From positions 62,001 to 126,000 of the forward strand of contig JAITLV010000280.1 in NCBI GenBank assembly GCA_031277685.1: 64,000 bases of DNA. Reading direction: 5' to 3'. Source of the DNA: Sphingobacterium sp. (GTDB taxonomy: Bacteria; Bacteroidota; Bacteroidia; Sphingobacteriales; Sphingobacteriaceae). The position numbers and the translations under genes are program-made. Each line of letters begins with the position of its first letter. Position 1 is the first letter of the stretch. Below the pieces are notes generated by a model that was not told the DNA's origin, did not search any database, and saw nothing but the letters and a program-made list of their open reading frames with translations. Positions 23,873 to 31,964 of this stretch are shown piece after piece.

Positions 23873-26101
23873 ATGAAGCATTCTACTTTTACCGGTTTAA
23901 CCTTTGCTTTGAGTCTGCTGACTGTGAAGCCGCTGCAAGCACAAACGATATTGGAGCCCAGCGTGAAGAGCGCAACTACCTTTGCGATCATTGTTGACCA
24001 GCGCACCTACGATCAGGCAAAGACCGAGATCAATGCTTATCGTGCTGCAGTCGAAAAGGATGGACTGGGGACTTATATTATTTCAAGTCAATGGAGTAAA
24101 CCCGATGAGATCCGTACGATATTAAAAAGTTTATATGGGAAAAAACAGCCTTTAGAGGGGACAGTTTTAATCGGAGATATTCCAATTCCTATGTTGCGCG
24201 ACGCACAGTTTTTGACTTCTGCGTTCAAGATGTCCCAAAATATTCGCTGGGATAAGTCGTCGGTACCTTCTGACCGATACTATGATGATTTTGACCTGCA
24301 GTTTGATTTTATTAAGCAGGATACCGCCAAATCGCGCTCCAATTATTTCTACTATACCTTAAATGCCAATTCGCCGCAATACATACAGATGGATATTTAT
24401 TCGGCACGTATTAAACCGCCGGTAGAAAATGGTGAAGATCCGGTTGCAAAAATCAAGGCTTATCTGAAAAAGGTTGTTCAGCACAAAACAAAGTCCGTTC
24501 CATTAAATGACATGATCGTCTCTACAGGTCATGGTTACAACTCCAACTCGGTCAATTCGACCATTGGCGATGCTTTGGCCCTGCGCTCGCAGATGCCATC
24601 TTTGTTCTTGCCGGGAAATTCCGTCAAGTTTATCAATTTTCGTTCCGATAACTTTATTAAATTCAACTTGCTGAATGAACTGAAGCGCGACGGGTTGGAC
24701 TTTGCTTATATGACGGGGCATGGTACAGCAACCCTGCAATTGCTCAATGGTTATCCACTGGCGTCCAATCCACAGCCGTCCATGGAGAATGTGGCCCGCT
24801 ATCTCCGGTCGAAGTTACGTTCGGCAAAAGAAGATGGCCGGGATGTAGAAGCGGTTAAAAAATCTTTTATGGAATCTCTTGGGGTGAATGACAAGTGGAT
24901 GCGCGATGCTTTTGACCCGCAGAGTATTGCCGCTGATTCACTCTTTAATGAGGATATGGATATGCAAATCCATGATGTCAAGAATGCCCATATTAAAGCA
25001 CCGCTGGTCTACCTCAACTCCTGTCTGACAGGTTCTTTTCATCTGCCCAACTATTTGGCTGGTTATTATCCATTTTCTGACAATGATAATATTGCTGCTG
25101 TAGCCAATTCCGTTGGTGTATTGCAGGATTTGTGGCCCGGGGAACTGATGGGTTTATTGCAGCACGGCGTGCGGGTAGGGAACTGGATGAAACATATGGC
25201 TTATCTGGAAACACATATCTTGGGTGACCCAACCTATCATTTTGAAAGCAACACAGACAAGCGCCTCCATATCAATACGGCAATCGGTAGTCATGATAAA
25301 AGCCTGGGCTATTGGAAGTCCGTATTGAAAGAAAATGATGCAGATCTACAGGCCCTGGCCCTGGTTTACCTTTCTCGCCTATTGAATGAAAAGGAGATTG
25401 GCGCACTATTGAAACAATATTATTTTCAATCGCCATTTGAAACCGTGCGTACACAGGCTTTTATACAATTGCGACAATTGGAAAATCAGGATTATTTTGA
25501 GGTGCTCCATGCCGCCAAATCAGATTCTTATGAATTTATTCGCCGTTTGGCAGTCTACGATTTAGCAGAGTTCGGCGGGAATGATTTTGTAAAGGATATG
25601 ATTGAGCTTTATCTGAGTGATCCGCATTCGGAGCGTGTTGGCTATCGCTTGCGTACGTCGTTTAGTTTTATGGATCCGACGCTGGTGAAAGCAGAAATCG
25701 ATCGGCAGATTCGCCATAATCCTAATTTGAGCAATCGAAAGATGCTGGCCGAAAAGATTGATCAAATTGTTGCAGCTGGTGATAAAACCACACAGACACT
25801 GCAGAAAAAAATAGTCGACAAGACCGAAAAGGAAAAAGAACGGCTCAACGATATCCGGACGATGCGTCTGTACCGTTACCACCGTATGGTGCCGACTTTG
25901 ATCAGTACAGCTTTGGATAAGAGCAACACGGAAGAAATCCGTGTAACAGCATTGGAAGCTCTGAGCTGGTTTCCGCTTTCCTTTCAACGAGCTTCCATAT
26001 TTGATGCTTGTGAGCAATTGATCAAATCTGACGCTCCCGAAGCCGTGAAATACCAAAGTCTAAAAACGAAAAATATCATGGCTGGATTTTCAAAAAAATA
26101 G
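23873..26101 (+). CDS. Gingipain-like (peptidase family C25) secreted protein with C-terminal helical repeats
   Basis: 742 aa from the ATG at 23873, chosen because the signal peptide (MKHSTFTGLTFALSLLTV...LQAQ) starts there; an ATG at 23849 would add 8 residues. The N-terminal 400 residues show the caspase-like C25 pattern: VLIGDIPIPM, SDRYYDDFD, a His in YMTGHGTATL (about 283) and a Cys in VYLNSCLTGSF (about 384), the expected catalytic dyad. From about 460 on, paired helices resembling HEAT repeats replace the usual immunoglobulin domain, and no Por-secretion C-terminal domain is visible. It is divergent from the receptor/DUF4876/DUF6850 operon, so it may release or process that system's ligand (inference). 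Confidence 0.78.
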   Translation: MKHSTFTGLTFALSLLTVKPLQAQTILEPSVKSATTFAIIVDQRTYDQAKTEINAYRAAVEKDGLGTYIISSQWSKPDEIRTILKSLYGKKQPLEGTVLIGDIPIPMLRDAQFLTSAFKMSQNIRWDKSSVPSDRYYDDFDLQFDFIKQDTAKSRSNYFYYTLNANSPQYIQMDIYSARIKPPVENGEDPVAKIKAYLKKVVQHKTKSVPLNDMIVSTGHGYNSNSVNSTIGDALALRSQMPSLFLPGNSVKFINFRSDNFIKFNLLNELKRDGLDFAYMTGHGTATLQLLNGYPLASNPQPSMENVARYLRSKLRSAKEDGRDVEAVKKSFMESLGVNDKWMRDAFDPQSIAADSLFNEDMDMQIHDVKNAHIKAPLVYLNSCLTGSFHLPNYLAGYYPFSDNDNIAAVANSVGVLQDLWPGELMGLLQHGVRVGNWMKHMAYLETHILGDPTYHFESNTDKRLHINTAIGSHDKSLGYWKSVLKENDADLQALALVYLSRLLNEKEIGALLKQYYFQSPFETVRTQAFIQLRQLENQDYFEVLHAAKSDSYEFIRRLAVYDLAEFGGNDFVKDMIELYLSDPHSERVGYRLRTSFSFMDPTLVKAEIDRQIRHNPNLSNRKMLAEKIDQIVAAGDKTTQTLQKKIVDKTEKEKERLNDIRTMRLYRYHRMVPTLISTALDKSNTEEIRVTALEALSWFPLSFQRASIFDACEQLIKSDAPEAVKYQSLKTKNIMAGFSKK

Positions 26102-26153
26102 GTCGCTAGTTTTTTCTAGCTGCATTTATCTGAACGTTCAATTTTGAAAAAGG

Positions 26154-26161
26154 TATCTTTG
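26154..26161 (+). promoter_or_regulatory. -7 box upstream of the beta-lactamase gene
   Basis: TATCTTTG fits TAnnTTTG, 60 bases before the ATG. No matching TTG at -33 was found. Confidence 0.35.
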
Positions 26162-26220
26162 TCGACGCATGTAACTGCAATATTTTTAGATGCATGTACG
26201 CACACAAAAACTCTTGATAG

Positions 26221-27384
26221 ATGTACAATTTTAAAATCGCCACCATACTACTCACTTGTATCTCTTCGTTTTCAGGCGCGAATGGGCCAGAAAGAAAGAT
26301 CGATAATCTCCAACTTTATGCTGATGCGCTGGTAAAACCACTGATGCAAGAAAATCATATTGCGGGTTTAAGTATCGCTGTGAGCGTAAATGGAAAGCAT
26401 ACCTTTTTGAACTATGGTCTGGCTTCGAAAGCGAATGGTACAGCGGTCTCTGAGCACAGCTTGTTTGAGCTCGGATCGATCAGCAAAACGTTTACTGCCA
26501 CATTAGCCTGCCTGGCTGATGTGGAGGGTAAACTTGATCTCAGCAAACCGGTTAGTCAATATTTGCCGCAACTGAAGCATACTGCTTTTGACAAGATCAA
26601 TCTCTACCATCTAGGCACACACACCGCGGGTGGATTCGACTTACAGCTACCTGATGAAGTTAAAAATGAGACACAACTGATGGATTTCTACAGATCCTGG
26701 ACACCAGATTATGCGGTGGGAACCCAGCGGATTTATACTAATCCCAGTATTGGGTTGCTTGGGGTAATTGCAGGCAAAGCGTTTCAACAGCCTTTTCCAG
26801 CGGCCATGACAGCGCATGTGTTTAATAAGTTGCAGCTGTCGAATACATTTTACGAGGTGCCTGCTGCCAGCATGGAACAGTATGCGCAAGGTTACGATAA
26901 AACGGATCAACCTGTCCGTGTCAATCCGGCTATGCTCGCTAATGAAGCATATGGTGTAAAATCCTGTACGGCAGATATGATTAAATTTGTAGATGCCAAT
27001 ATGGGCATAGGGCCTATGGATAAGACAATCGACGCGGCGATCAGCAAAACGCATACAGGTTATTTTCGCACCGCAAGCATGACCCAAGATTTAATCTGGG
27101 AGCAGTATGACTACCCAGTAAGCCTAGAGCGTTTGCAAAAAGGGAATGCATACGATATGATTTACCAACCAAATAAAGTGCAGGAAATTAAACCGCATGC
27201 GAAAGCAAAAACGCAGGTGTTGATCAATAAAACCGGATCTACAAATGGATTTGGTGGTTATGTCATGTGCGTACCGGCCCAAAAAATCGGTATCGTCATC
27301 CTAGCCAATAAAAATTATCCAAATGCTGTCCGCATTGATTTAGCTTATCAGCTACTTTCTTACCTGGAGAAGGAGGGGAAATAA
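26221..27384 (+). CDS. Class C (AmpC-type) serine beta-lactamase
   Basis: This 387-aa enzyme opens beta-lactam rings in the periplasm. A short signal peptide (TILLTCISSFSGANG) precedes the enzyme. All class C motifs are in place: S-I-S-K at 86-89 with the catalytic Ser, Y-T-N at 172-174, K-T-G at 337-339 within KTGSTNGFGGY, and the AmpC-typical TAGGFDLQLPDEV. The length is the usual AmpC length. No ampR-like LysR gene is adjacent, so expression is probably not induced in the enterobacterial way. It is a single gene between the protease and the siderophore locus. A carboxypeptidase-like function is less likely given the full AmpC pattern. Confidence 0.92.
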   Translation: MYNFKIATILLTCISSFSGANGPERKIDNLQLYADALVKPLMQENHIAGLSIAVSVNGKHTFLNYGLASKANGTAVSEHSLFELGSISKTFTATLACLADVEGKLDLSKPVSQYLPQLKHTAFDKINLYHLGTHTAGGFDLQLPDEVKNETQLMDFYRSWTPDYAVGTQRIYTNPSIGLLGVIAGKAFQQPFPAAMTAHVFNKLQLSNTFYEVPAASMEQYAQGYDKTDQPVRVNPAMLANEAYGVKSCTADMIKFVDANMGIGPMDKTIDAAISKTHTGYFRTASMTQDLIWEQYDYPVSLERLQKGNAYDMIYQPNKVQEIKPHAKAKTQVLINKTGSTNGFGGYVMCVPAQKIGIVILANKNYPNAVRIDLAYQLLSYLEKEGK

Positions 27385-27445
27385 ATCTCCTTTACCTACC
27401 TAATGACAGGCTAGACGGCTGTATAGAAAATAATAACTTAGTGAT

Positions 27446-27477
27446 AGTCCAGCACGCGGCAAACAGCGTGCTGGACT
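27446..27477. terminator. Bidirectional terminator between beta-lactamase and siderophore operon
   Basis: AGTCCAGCACGC (27446-27457) and GCGTGCTGGACT (27466-27477) form a perfect 12-bp stem with an 8-base loop. It ends 5 bases before the stop of the AMP-ligase gene. Confidence 0.8.
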
Positions 27478-27482
27478 TATCA

Positions 27483-28928
27483 TCAATAAACCGGCTCGCT
27501 GGACTTGCTGATCAGCGTTGTCATGGCATGATAATCTATTTTTCCATTGCTGGTCCGTAATAACGCGGGCAGCTGCTGAAAACGGATCACCTGGGGCAGG
27601 ATATGTACCCGCTTAAACAGCAATTCTTTGATCGTTTCCTGCTGAACGTTCGGGTCTACATAACAGATGCTGATGTATTTGTCCGAACTGCCTACACAGA
27701 CCAGATCTTTGCCAGGAAACTGAGCCGCCAGCAATTGTTCTACTTCATCCAGATTGATCCGGATACCAAAAAGTTTGACAATCCGCTTGAGCCGTCCCGT
27801 AATATAATAGTAGCCGTCTTGGTCCTGCCGGGCCAGGTCGCCCGTGGCTAAGGACTTGGGCGGATCAAAATGGGCTAGATCTGCCAGCCCCTCGGCGTAG
27901 CCCCCAAAGACATTGGGTCCCGTATAATGGAGCTCGGAGCTCTCCGGATCGATCGTAAACTGCCCATTTTTAATGGGTTTGCCAATCGCACCCAGTTTAT
28001 CTAGCAACTGCCCGGGCGGAAGATAGGACATACGTGCCGTCGCTTCGGTCTGTCCGTACATCACAAAGAAATCAAGCTGTCTGTCCTGTGCATACTGGGC
28101 AAATTGGGCCAGTAAATCCTTGTTGAGCTTGCCGCCGGCCTGGGTCAGGTAACGCAAATGGGGATATTCGTTCTTCAGGAATCCCAGCCGGGCAAATAGC
28201 TCATACACATAAGGGACTCCGGCAAGGCTCGTGTAGCCGAAACGTTCCATTTCCCGCCAGAATTCTTTTTGCATGATTTCGCTATTGGTACAGACCAGTT
28301 TACCGCCTCCGATGGAGTTGCTGATAAAGACCGATAGTCCGTAGGAATAAAACAGCGGCAGGTTTAAGGGGGTTACATCCGTGGGCCTGATCGGTAAATA
28401 ATCCAGTATGGATAGCGCATTGGCGATTATATTTTGCTCCGAGAGCTTCACAAACTTGGGCGAACCCGTGGTTCCGGATGTACTGAGCAGCAGCTTTAAA
28501 TCTGGATGCAGCTGCTGCTCAAGCTGCCGGTCGGCATAAAAAAGCCCGGCTTTATGACGCCAAAGTGCTTTGGTATATCCTTTTAGACTGCCACGCTGTG
28601 GATCGTAGATCAGATTGGGCTGATAGCGCAGCTCAAGCCGCTCTTTGAAAGGAAGGGCCATATTAGGCGGCAGCAGGGCGATGGCCCAGTTTTCCCGGAA
28701 GAAATGGAGCAATAGGCTGACGGATTCAATCGAGTTGTCGAGGTAGAGAAAGGCGAGTCCCTGGCTGCAGGGCAGCGCAAGGGTAGTCGCTAGATCACTG
28801 AGACTGTAACGATCGCCATGGGTATCCAGGTAGCTGAGCGACTTGTTGTCGCTCAGCAACTGGTATAAATTGTTGTGTGAGTTGTGTGAAATGCTTGTCA
28901 TATCAATAGGAAATTTAGATGCTGACAT
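27483..28928 (-). CDS. AMP-binding adenylate-forming ligase of the siderophore locus
   Basis: A 481-aa member of the ANL superfamily, expected to activate a carboxylic or amino acid with ATP and load it on the adjacent carrier protein. Motifs in order: STSGTTGSPK (149-158, phosphate loop), YGQTEATARM, TGDLARQDQDGYYYITGR with KLFGIRINLDEVE, and the catalytic Lys in RTSNGKIDY near the C-terminus. It is shorter than a typical acyl-CoA synthetase (about 550). It overlaps the acyl carrier protein gene by 14 bases. A free-standing ligase/ACP pair is not part of classical NIS pathways, so it probably adds an extra acyl or aminoacyl building block (inference). Confidence 0.88.
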   Translation of the reverse strand: MSASKFPIDMTSISHNSHNNLYQLLSDNKSLSYLDTHGDRYSLSDLATTLALPCSQGLAFLYLDNSIESVSLLLHFFRENWAIALLPPNMALPFKERLELRYQPNLIYDPQRGSLKGYTKALWRHKAGLFYADRQLEQQLHPDLKLLLSTSGTTGSPKFVKLSEQNIIANALSILDYLPIRPTDVTPLNLPLFYSYGLSVFISNSIGGGKLVCTNSEIMQKEFWREMERFGYTSLAGVPYVYELFARLGFLKNEYPHLRYLTQAGGKLNKDLLAQFAQYAQDRQLDFFVMYGQTEATARMSYLPPGQLLDKLGAIGKPIKNGQFTIDPESSELHYTGPNVFGGYAEGLADLAHFDPPKSLATGDLARQDQDGYYYITGRLKRIVKLFGIRINLDEVEQLLAAQFPGKDLVCVGSSDKYISICYVDPNVQQETIKELLFKRVHILPQVIRFQQLPALLRTSNGKIDYHAMTTLISKSSEPVY

Positions 28929-29154
28929 CGTATTTTTTTAAGACGCTGGTGATACGCTGATAACTGGACATCTCCAGGATATCTTCGGTTTCGATCTGGA
29001 TCTGGAAGGTTTCTTCCAGCGCGGCAATCAGAAAAAGATGCGACATGGAATCCCATGCGGTAATCCCTTGATAGGCTAGATCGGTATGAATGGCGTTCGC
29101 CGGAATGGATAGGCCTTGCGCGAAGGCTTGATGTAATTTTTCGGTATTGTTCAT
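28915..29154 (-). CDS. Acyl/peptidyl carrier protein
   Basis: A 79-aa protein with the carrier-protein fold. The phosphopantetheine attachment Ser is S36 in AWDSMSH (consensus DSL), followed by the helix LFLIAALEETFQIQIETEDI typical of ACPs. It overlaps the AMP-ligase gene and starts 6 bases after the MATE gene, so all three are in one operon. It should carry the acyl group activated by the ligase to an acyltransferase or synthetase of the pathway. No 4'-phosphopantetheinyl transferase gene is in the window. Confidence 0.88.
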   Translation of the reverse strand: MNNTEKLHQAFAQGLSIPANAIHTDLAYQGITAWDSMSHLFLIAALEETFQIQIETEDILEMSSYQRITSVLKKYDVSI

Positions 29155-29160
29155 TTCTTT

Positions 29161-30558
29161 TTAAATTTTAATTTTCTTCCAGTTTCCCTTTTTGAAAACT
29201 AGCACACAGGCGGTCGCCAGCACGATTTCTGACAGGGTAATGGCGATAAAAATGCCGGTAGACTGCCAGTTCAGGCTGATCGCCAGCAGATAGGCCAGGG
29301 GCAACTGGACAATGTAAAACATCAGGATATTTAAGAGGGATACGGTGTTGACTGCGCCTGAGGCATTCAGCGAACGTGAAATCACCATGGTATACCCAAA
29401 GAAAAAATAGGCAATGGCCATATATTTCAGGTAGGTAGCCGTGGTCTGCAGGATCAGGGGATCTTTGGTGAAAATAGCCGCCAGGGACTCCCCGTAAAAA
29501 AGTAACAGTACAGCCATCAGACCAAGGTAACAGAGATTGGCCTTGCCCGTCTTCCAGACGGATTCCTCCGCCCGCTCGGGTTGGGAGGCCCCCAGGTTTT
29601 GTCCGGTGAGCACGCCTGCAGCATTGGCAATGCCCCAGGCAGGCAATACCGTAAACATAATGATGCGGTTGGCCAATATATAGCCGGCCAAGGTGCTCTC
29701 GCCGAGTTTGGCGACAATCATAATCATCAGAAAACGGCTGGAGGAGGGGATCAGGTACTGCAGGGTGCCCGCCGAAGCTAATTTCAGGATACGCCTGATC
29801 AACGCGGGGACCAGCAGCAGCTGCTGTCTGCCGATGCGCAGCCGCCGGTTGCGAAAGAGCAGGTGCCAGAGCTGATAGAGCACCACAATAAAGTTGGCAC
29901 TTACCATGGCGATCCCAGCGCCCAGGATACCTAAAGCGGGAAAGGGGCCTAGTCCATAGATCAAGGTGGCACAGAGGATCAGGTTTAGCGCATTGGCGAT
30001 CAACAGCGCCCGCATGGCGCGGGCGGCATCGCCGGATCCACGAAAGATACCGTTTAAAATAATCCGTAAGATCATCAAAAATGCGCCGGCAAACATCACC
30101 TGGGTGTAGCGTGAGCCGTAGGCGATCAATTGCTCGTTCGCGCCCGAAAAGCGCACAATCTCGCTGCTGAAAAAATAGGCCGTCAGGCTGCAGCATAGGC
30201 CAATAAAGAGTCCTGTATAGAGGATTTGTATGGCAATAAGGCCCGCTTCTTTCTGTTTTTGCTGCCCGATACGGCGCGAGATCATGGCTGTGGCGGCAAT
30301 TCCCAGCCCCGTGGCGACGGACTGCATCAAGATCAGCACCGAATTATTGATGCCCACGATGGTAATGGCCTTTTCGCCCAGACTGCTCACAAAGAGCAGG
30401 TCTACAATGACAAAAAGGGACTCCAGGCTGAGCTCCAGCATCGTTGGAATAGCCAGCAGAAAGGCTGCCCGATTGACATTTCCCCGTGTGAAGTTTTGCT
30501 CCGTTCCCTGCAGGGCAATCCAGAACAGCTGCACAAAGGCTTTGATTTTGAGTAGCAT
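29161..30558 (-). CDS. MATE-family efflux transporter
   Basis: This 465-aa membrane protein has about 12 hydrophobic segments in two similar halves, with the first repeat starting FLLAIPTMLELSLESLFVIV and DLLFVSSLGEKAITIVGI, typical of MATE exporters (Na+ or H+ antiport). Its place in the middle of the siderophore operon, between the monooxygenase and carrier-protein genes, makes export of the finished siderophore its likely job, a role in which MFS proteins are more usual. Overlapping open frames on both strands here are shadows of its GC-rich codons. Confidence 0.9.
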   Translation of the reverse strand: MLLKIKAFVQLFWIALQGTEQNFTRGNVNRAAFLLAIPTMLELSLESLFVIVDLLFVSSLGEKAITIVGINNSVLILMQSVATGLGIAATAMISRRIGQQKQKEAGLIAIQILYTGLFIGLCCSLTAYFFSSEIVRFSGANEQLIAYGSRYTQVMFAGAFLMILRIILNGIFRGSGDAARAMRALLIANALNLILCATLIYGLGPFPALGILGAGIAMVSANFIVVLYQLWHLLFRNRRLRIGRQQLLLVPALIRRILKLASAGTLQYLIPSSSRFLMIMIVAKLGESTLAGYILANRIIMFTVLPAWGIANAAGVLTGQNLGASQPERAEESVWKTGKANLCYLGLMAVLLLFYGESLAAIFTKDPLILQTTATYLKYMAIAYFFFGYTMVISRSLNASGAVNTVSLLNILMFYIVQLPLAYLLAISLNWQSTGIFIAITLSEIVLATACVLVFKKGNWKKIKI

Positions 30559-30569
30559 ACCGGGTCGGA

Positions 30570-31937
30570 TTAAACTTTTTCAATCTGTGGATCTGCAAAT
30601 ACGGCCCTGCTGTCTTTTTTTTGCGGCGCTGCTGATGACAAGGCTGTCGTTCCGAAGGACTGAAAGGCAATGGCCTGCTCCACAGGATAGACGCTGCGCC
30701 CGAGGATTTCCCGAAGGATATAGGAGTTGCGGTAGGCACCCATACCAAGGTCGGGTGTGGCAATGCCATGTGTCTGGAGCTCGGCATTCTGCACAAAGAT
30801 TTCCTGCTGATGCTTGTCAATGGCGTAATTGCGTGCCACCTGAAACGTCCCCTTGGATGTCCTTGCAATGCGCGCCTGTATATTGTGCAGAAAAGCGGGT
30901 TCCTGGTATTTGTAACCGGTGGCCATAATCACAAAATCCGTTGGGATAACATAGCTGTCTTCTTGCTCTTTCTGTACAAAATGGAGCTGATAGCTGCCAT
31001 CGGCAGCGGTCTGCAGATCCTGCAGTTCGCTGTTGGCAATCAGCTTGACATTGACTTGCCCATCGGCAGTCTCCATGGTATAAAGGGTATTGAAAATTTC
31101 ATTGATCAGATCGTAATTGATCCCCTTATACAGGATGCTCTGTTCTTTGAGTAACTGATCGCGCTTTTGGTCGGGCAGTGAATAGAAATAGTCCACATAC
31201 TCCGGCGAGGTCATTTCCAGGGTAAGCCGGGCATGATTTTCCAAGGGGAAGAAGCGGTCCGAACGGGTCACCCAGTTGAGCTGTAGGCCATCGCGGGTAT
31301 GGGGCAGGAGGTCGCGGACAATCTCGGCAGCACTCTGTCCCGAACCGACAATGGTGACCGAGCGCTGCTGTAACAGCTGCTCCTTGCGGTAGAGGTACGA
31401 GGCAGTATGGATCACGTTGGCCAAATCACGTTTTTTGATGAAACCGGGCATAAAGGGGGATGTGCCTGTTCCCAATACGATTTTTCGGCTGCTGTATTGG
31501 CTGATCTCCTGGGTATTTTTGTTCAGCACCGTGACTTGATAGTGTGGATCCAGATAGACGATATCCAATACCTCATGGCCGAATTTGCATTGCTCCAGCT
31601 GGTCGGCAACCCATTTACAGTAGCTGTTGTACTCGCGGCGCAAAATAAAAAAGTTCTCGCGGATATAAAACTTATAGATCCGCCCACTCTGTTTCAGATA
31701 GTTGAGAAAGGAATAGGGGCTGCTGGGGTCGGCCATGGTCACCAGATCGGCCATAAAGGGAACCTGTAACGTGGCATCGTCGAGCATCAGGCCCAGGTGC
31801 CAGTTAAACTGCTCGGTGCGATCAAAGAAGATGGCTTTACAGTCGGCGATGGGTTGTGTCAATGCTGCAAGCCCCAGGTTGAAAGGACCGATGCCAATGC
31901 CAATAAAATCATAGGTATAATTCGTGTTGTTATCCAT
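30570..31937 (-). CDS. Lysine/ornithine/diamine N-monooxygenase (IucD/SidA family)
   Basis: This 455-aa flavoenzyme N-hydroxylates the terminal amine of lysine, ornithine or a diamine such as cadaverine, the step that makes hydroxamate siderophores. The FAD site is seen at 11-24 (FIGIGIGPFNLGLA), followed by FDRTEQFNWH; the NADPH site is VTIVGSGQSAAEI; the conserved IMATGYKYQEP and DLGMGAYRNSYI lie near the C-terminus. With a decarboxylase and no aminotransferase in the same operon, cadaverine or hydroxycadaverine is the likely substrate (inference). An 11-base gap separates it from the MATE gene. Confidence 0.92.
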   Translation of the reverse strand: MDNNTNYTYDFIGIGIGPFNLGLAALTQPIADCKAIFFDRTEQFNWHLGLMLDDATLQVPFMADLVTMADPSSPYSFLNYLKQSGRIYKFYIRENFFILRREYNSYCKWVADQLEQCKFGHEVLDIVYLDPHYQVTVLNKNTQEISQYSSRKIVLGTGTSPFMPGFIKKRDLANVIHTASYLYRKEQLLQQRSVTIVGSGQSAAEIVRDLLPHTRDGLQLNWVTRSDRFFPLENHARLTLEMTSPEYVDYFYSLPDQKRDQLLKEQSILYKGINYDLINEIFNTLYTMETADGQVNVKLIANSELQDLQTAADGSYQLHFVQKEQEDSYVIPTDFVIMATGYKYQEPAFLHNIQARIARTSKGTFQVARNYAIDKHQQEIFVQNAELQTHGIATPDLGMGAYRNSYILREILGRSVYPVEQAIAFQSFGTTALSSAAPQKKDSRAVFADPQIEKV

Positions 31938-31964
31938 TTTTTGTTTTTTTAAGTGTTCGTTTCC

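Noticed and set aside
26105..26120. GCTAG-N6-CTAGC hairpin as terminator of the protease gene
   Set aside because: A stem of only 5 bp is too weak to call with confidence.
29168..30196. 342-aa open frame on the minus strand in another frame
   Set aside because: It overlaps the MATE gene almost fully and is Arg/Pro/Ala-rich low-complexity, as expected from GC-rich codons read out of frame.
30230..30928. 232-aa open frame on the plus strand
   Set aside because: Antisense to the MATE and monooxygenase genes, crossing their boundary, with no recognisable domain.
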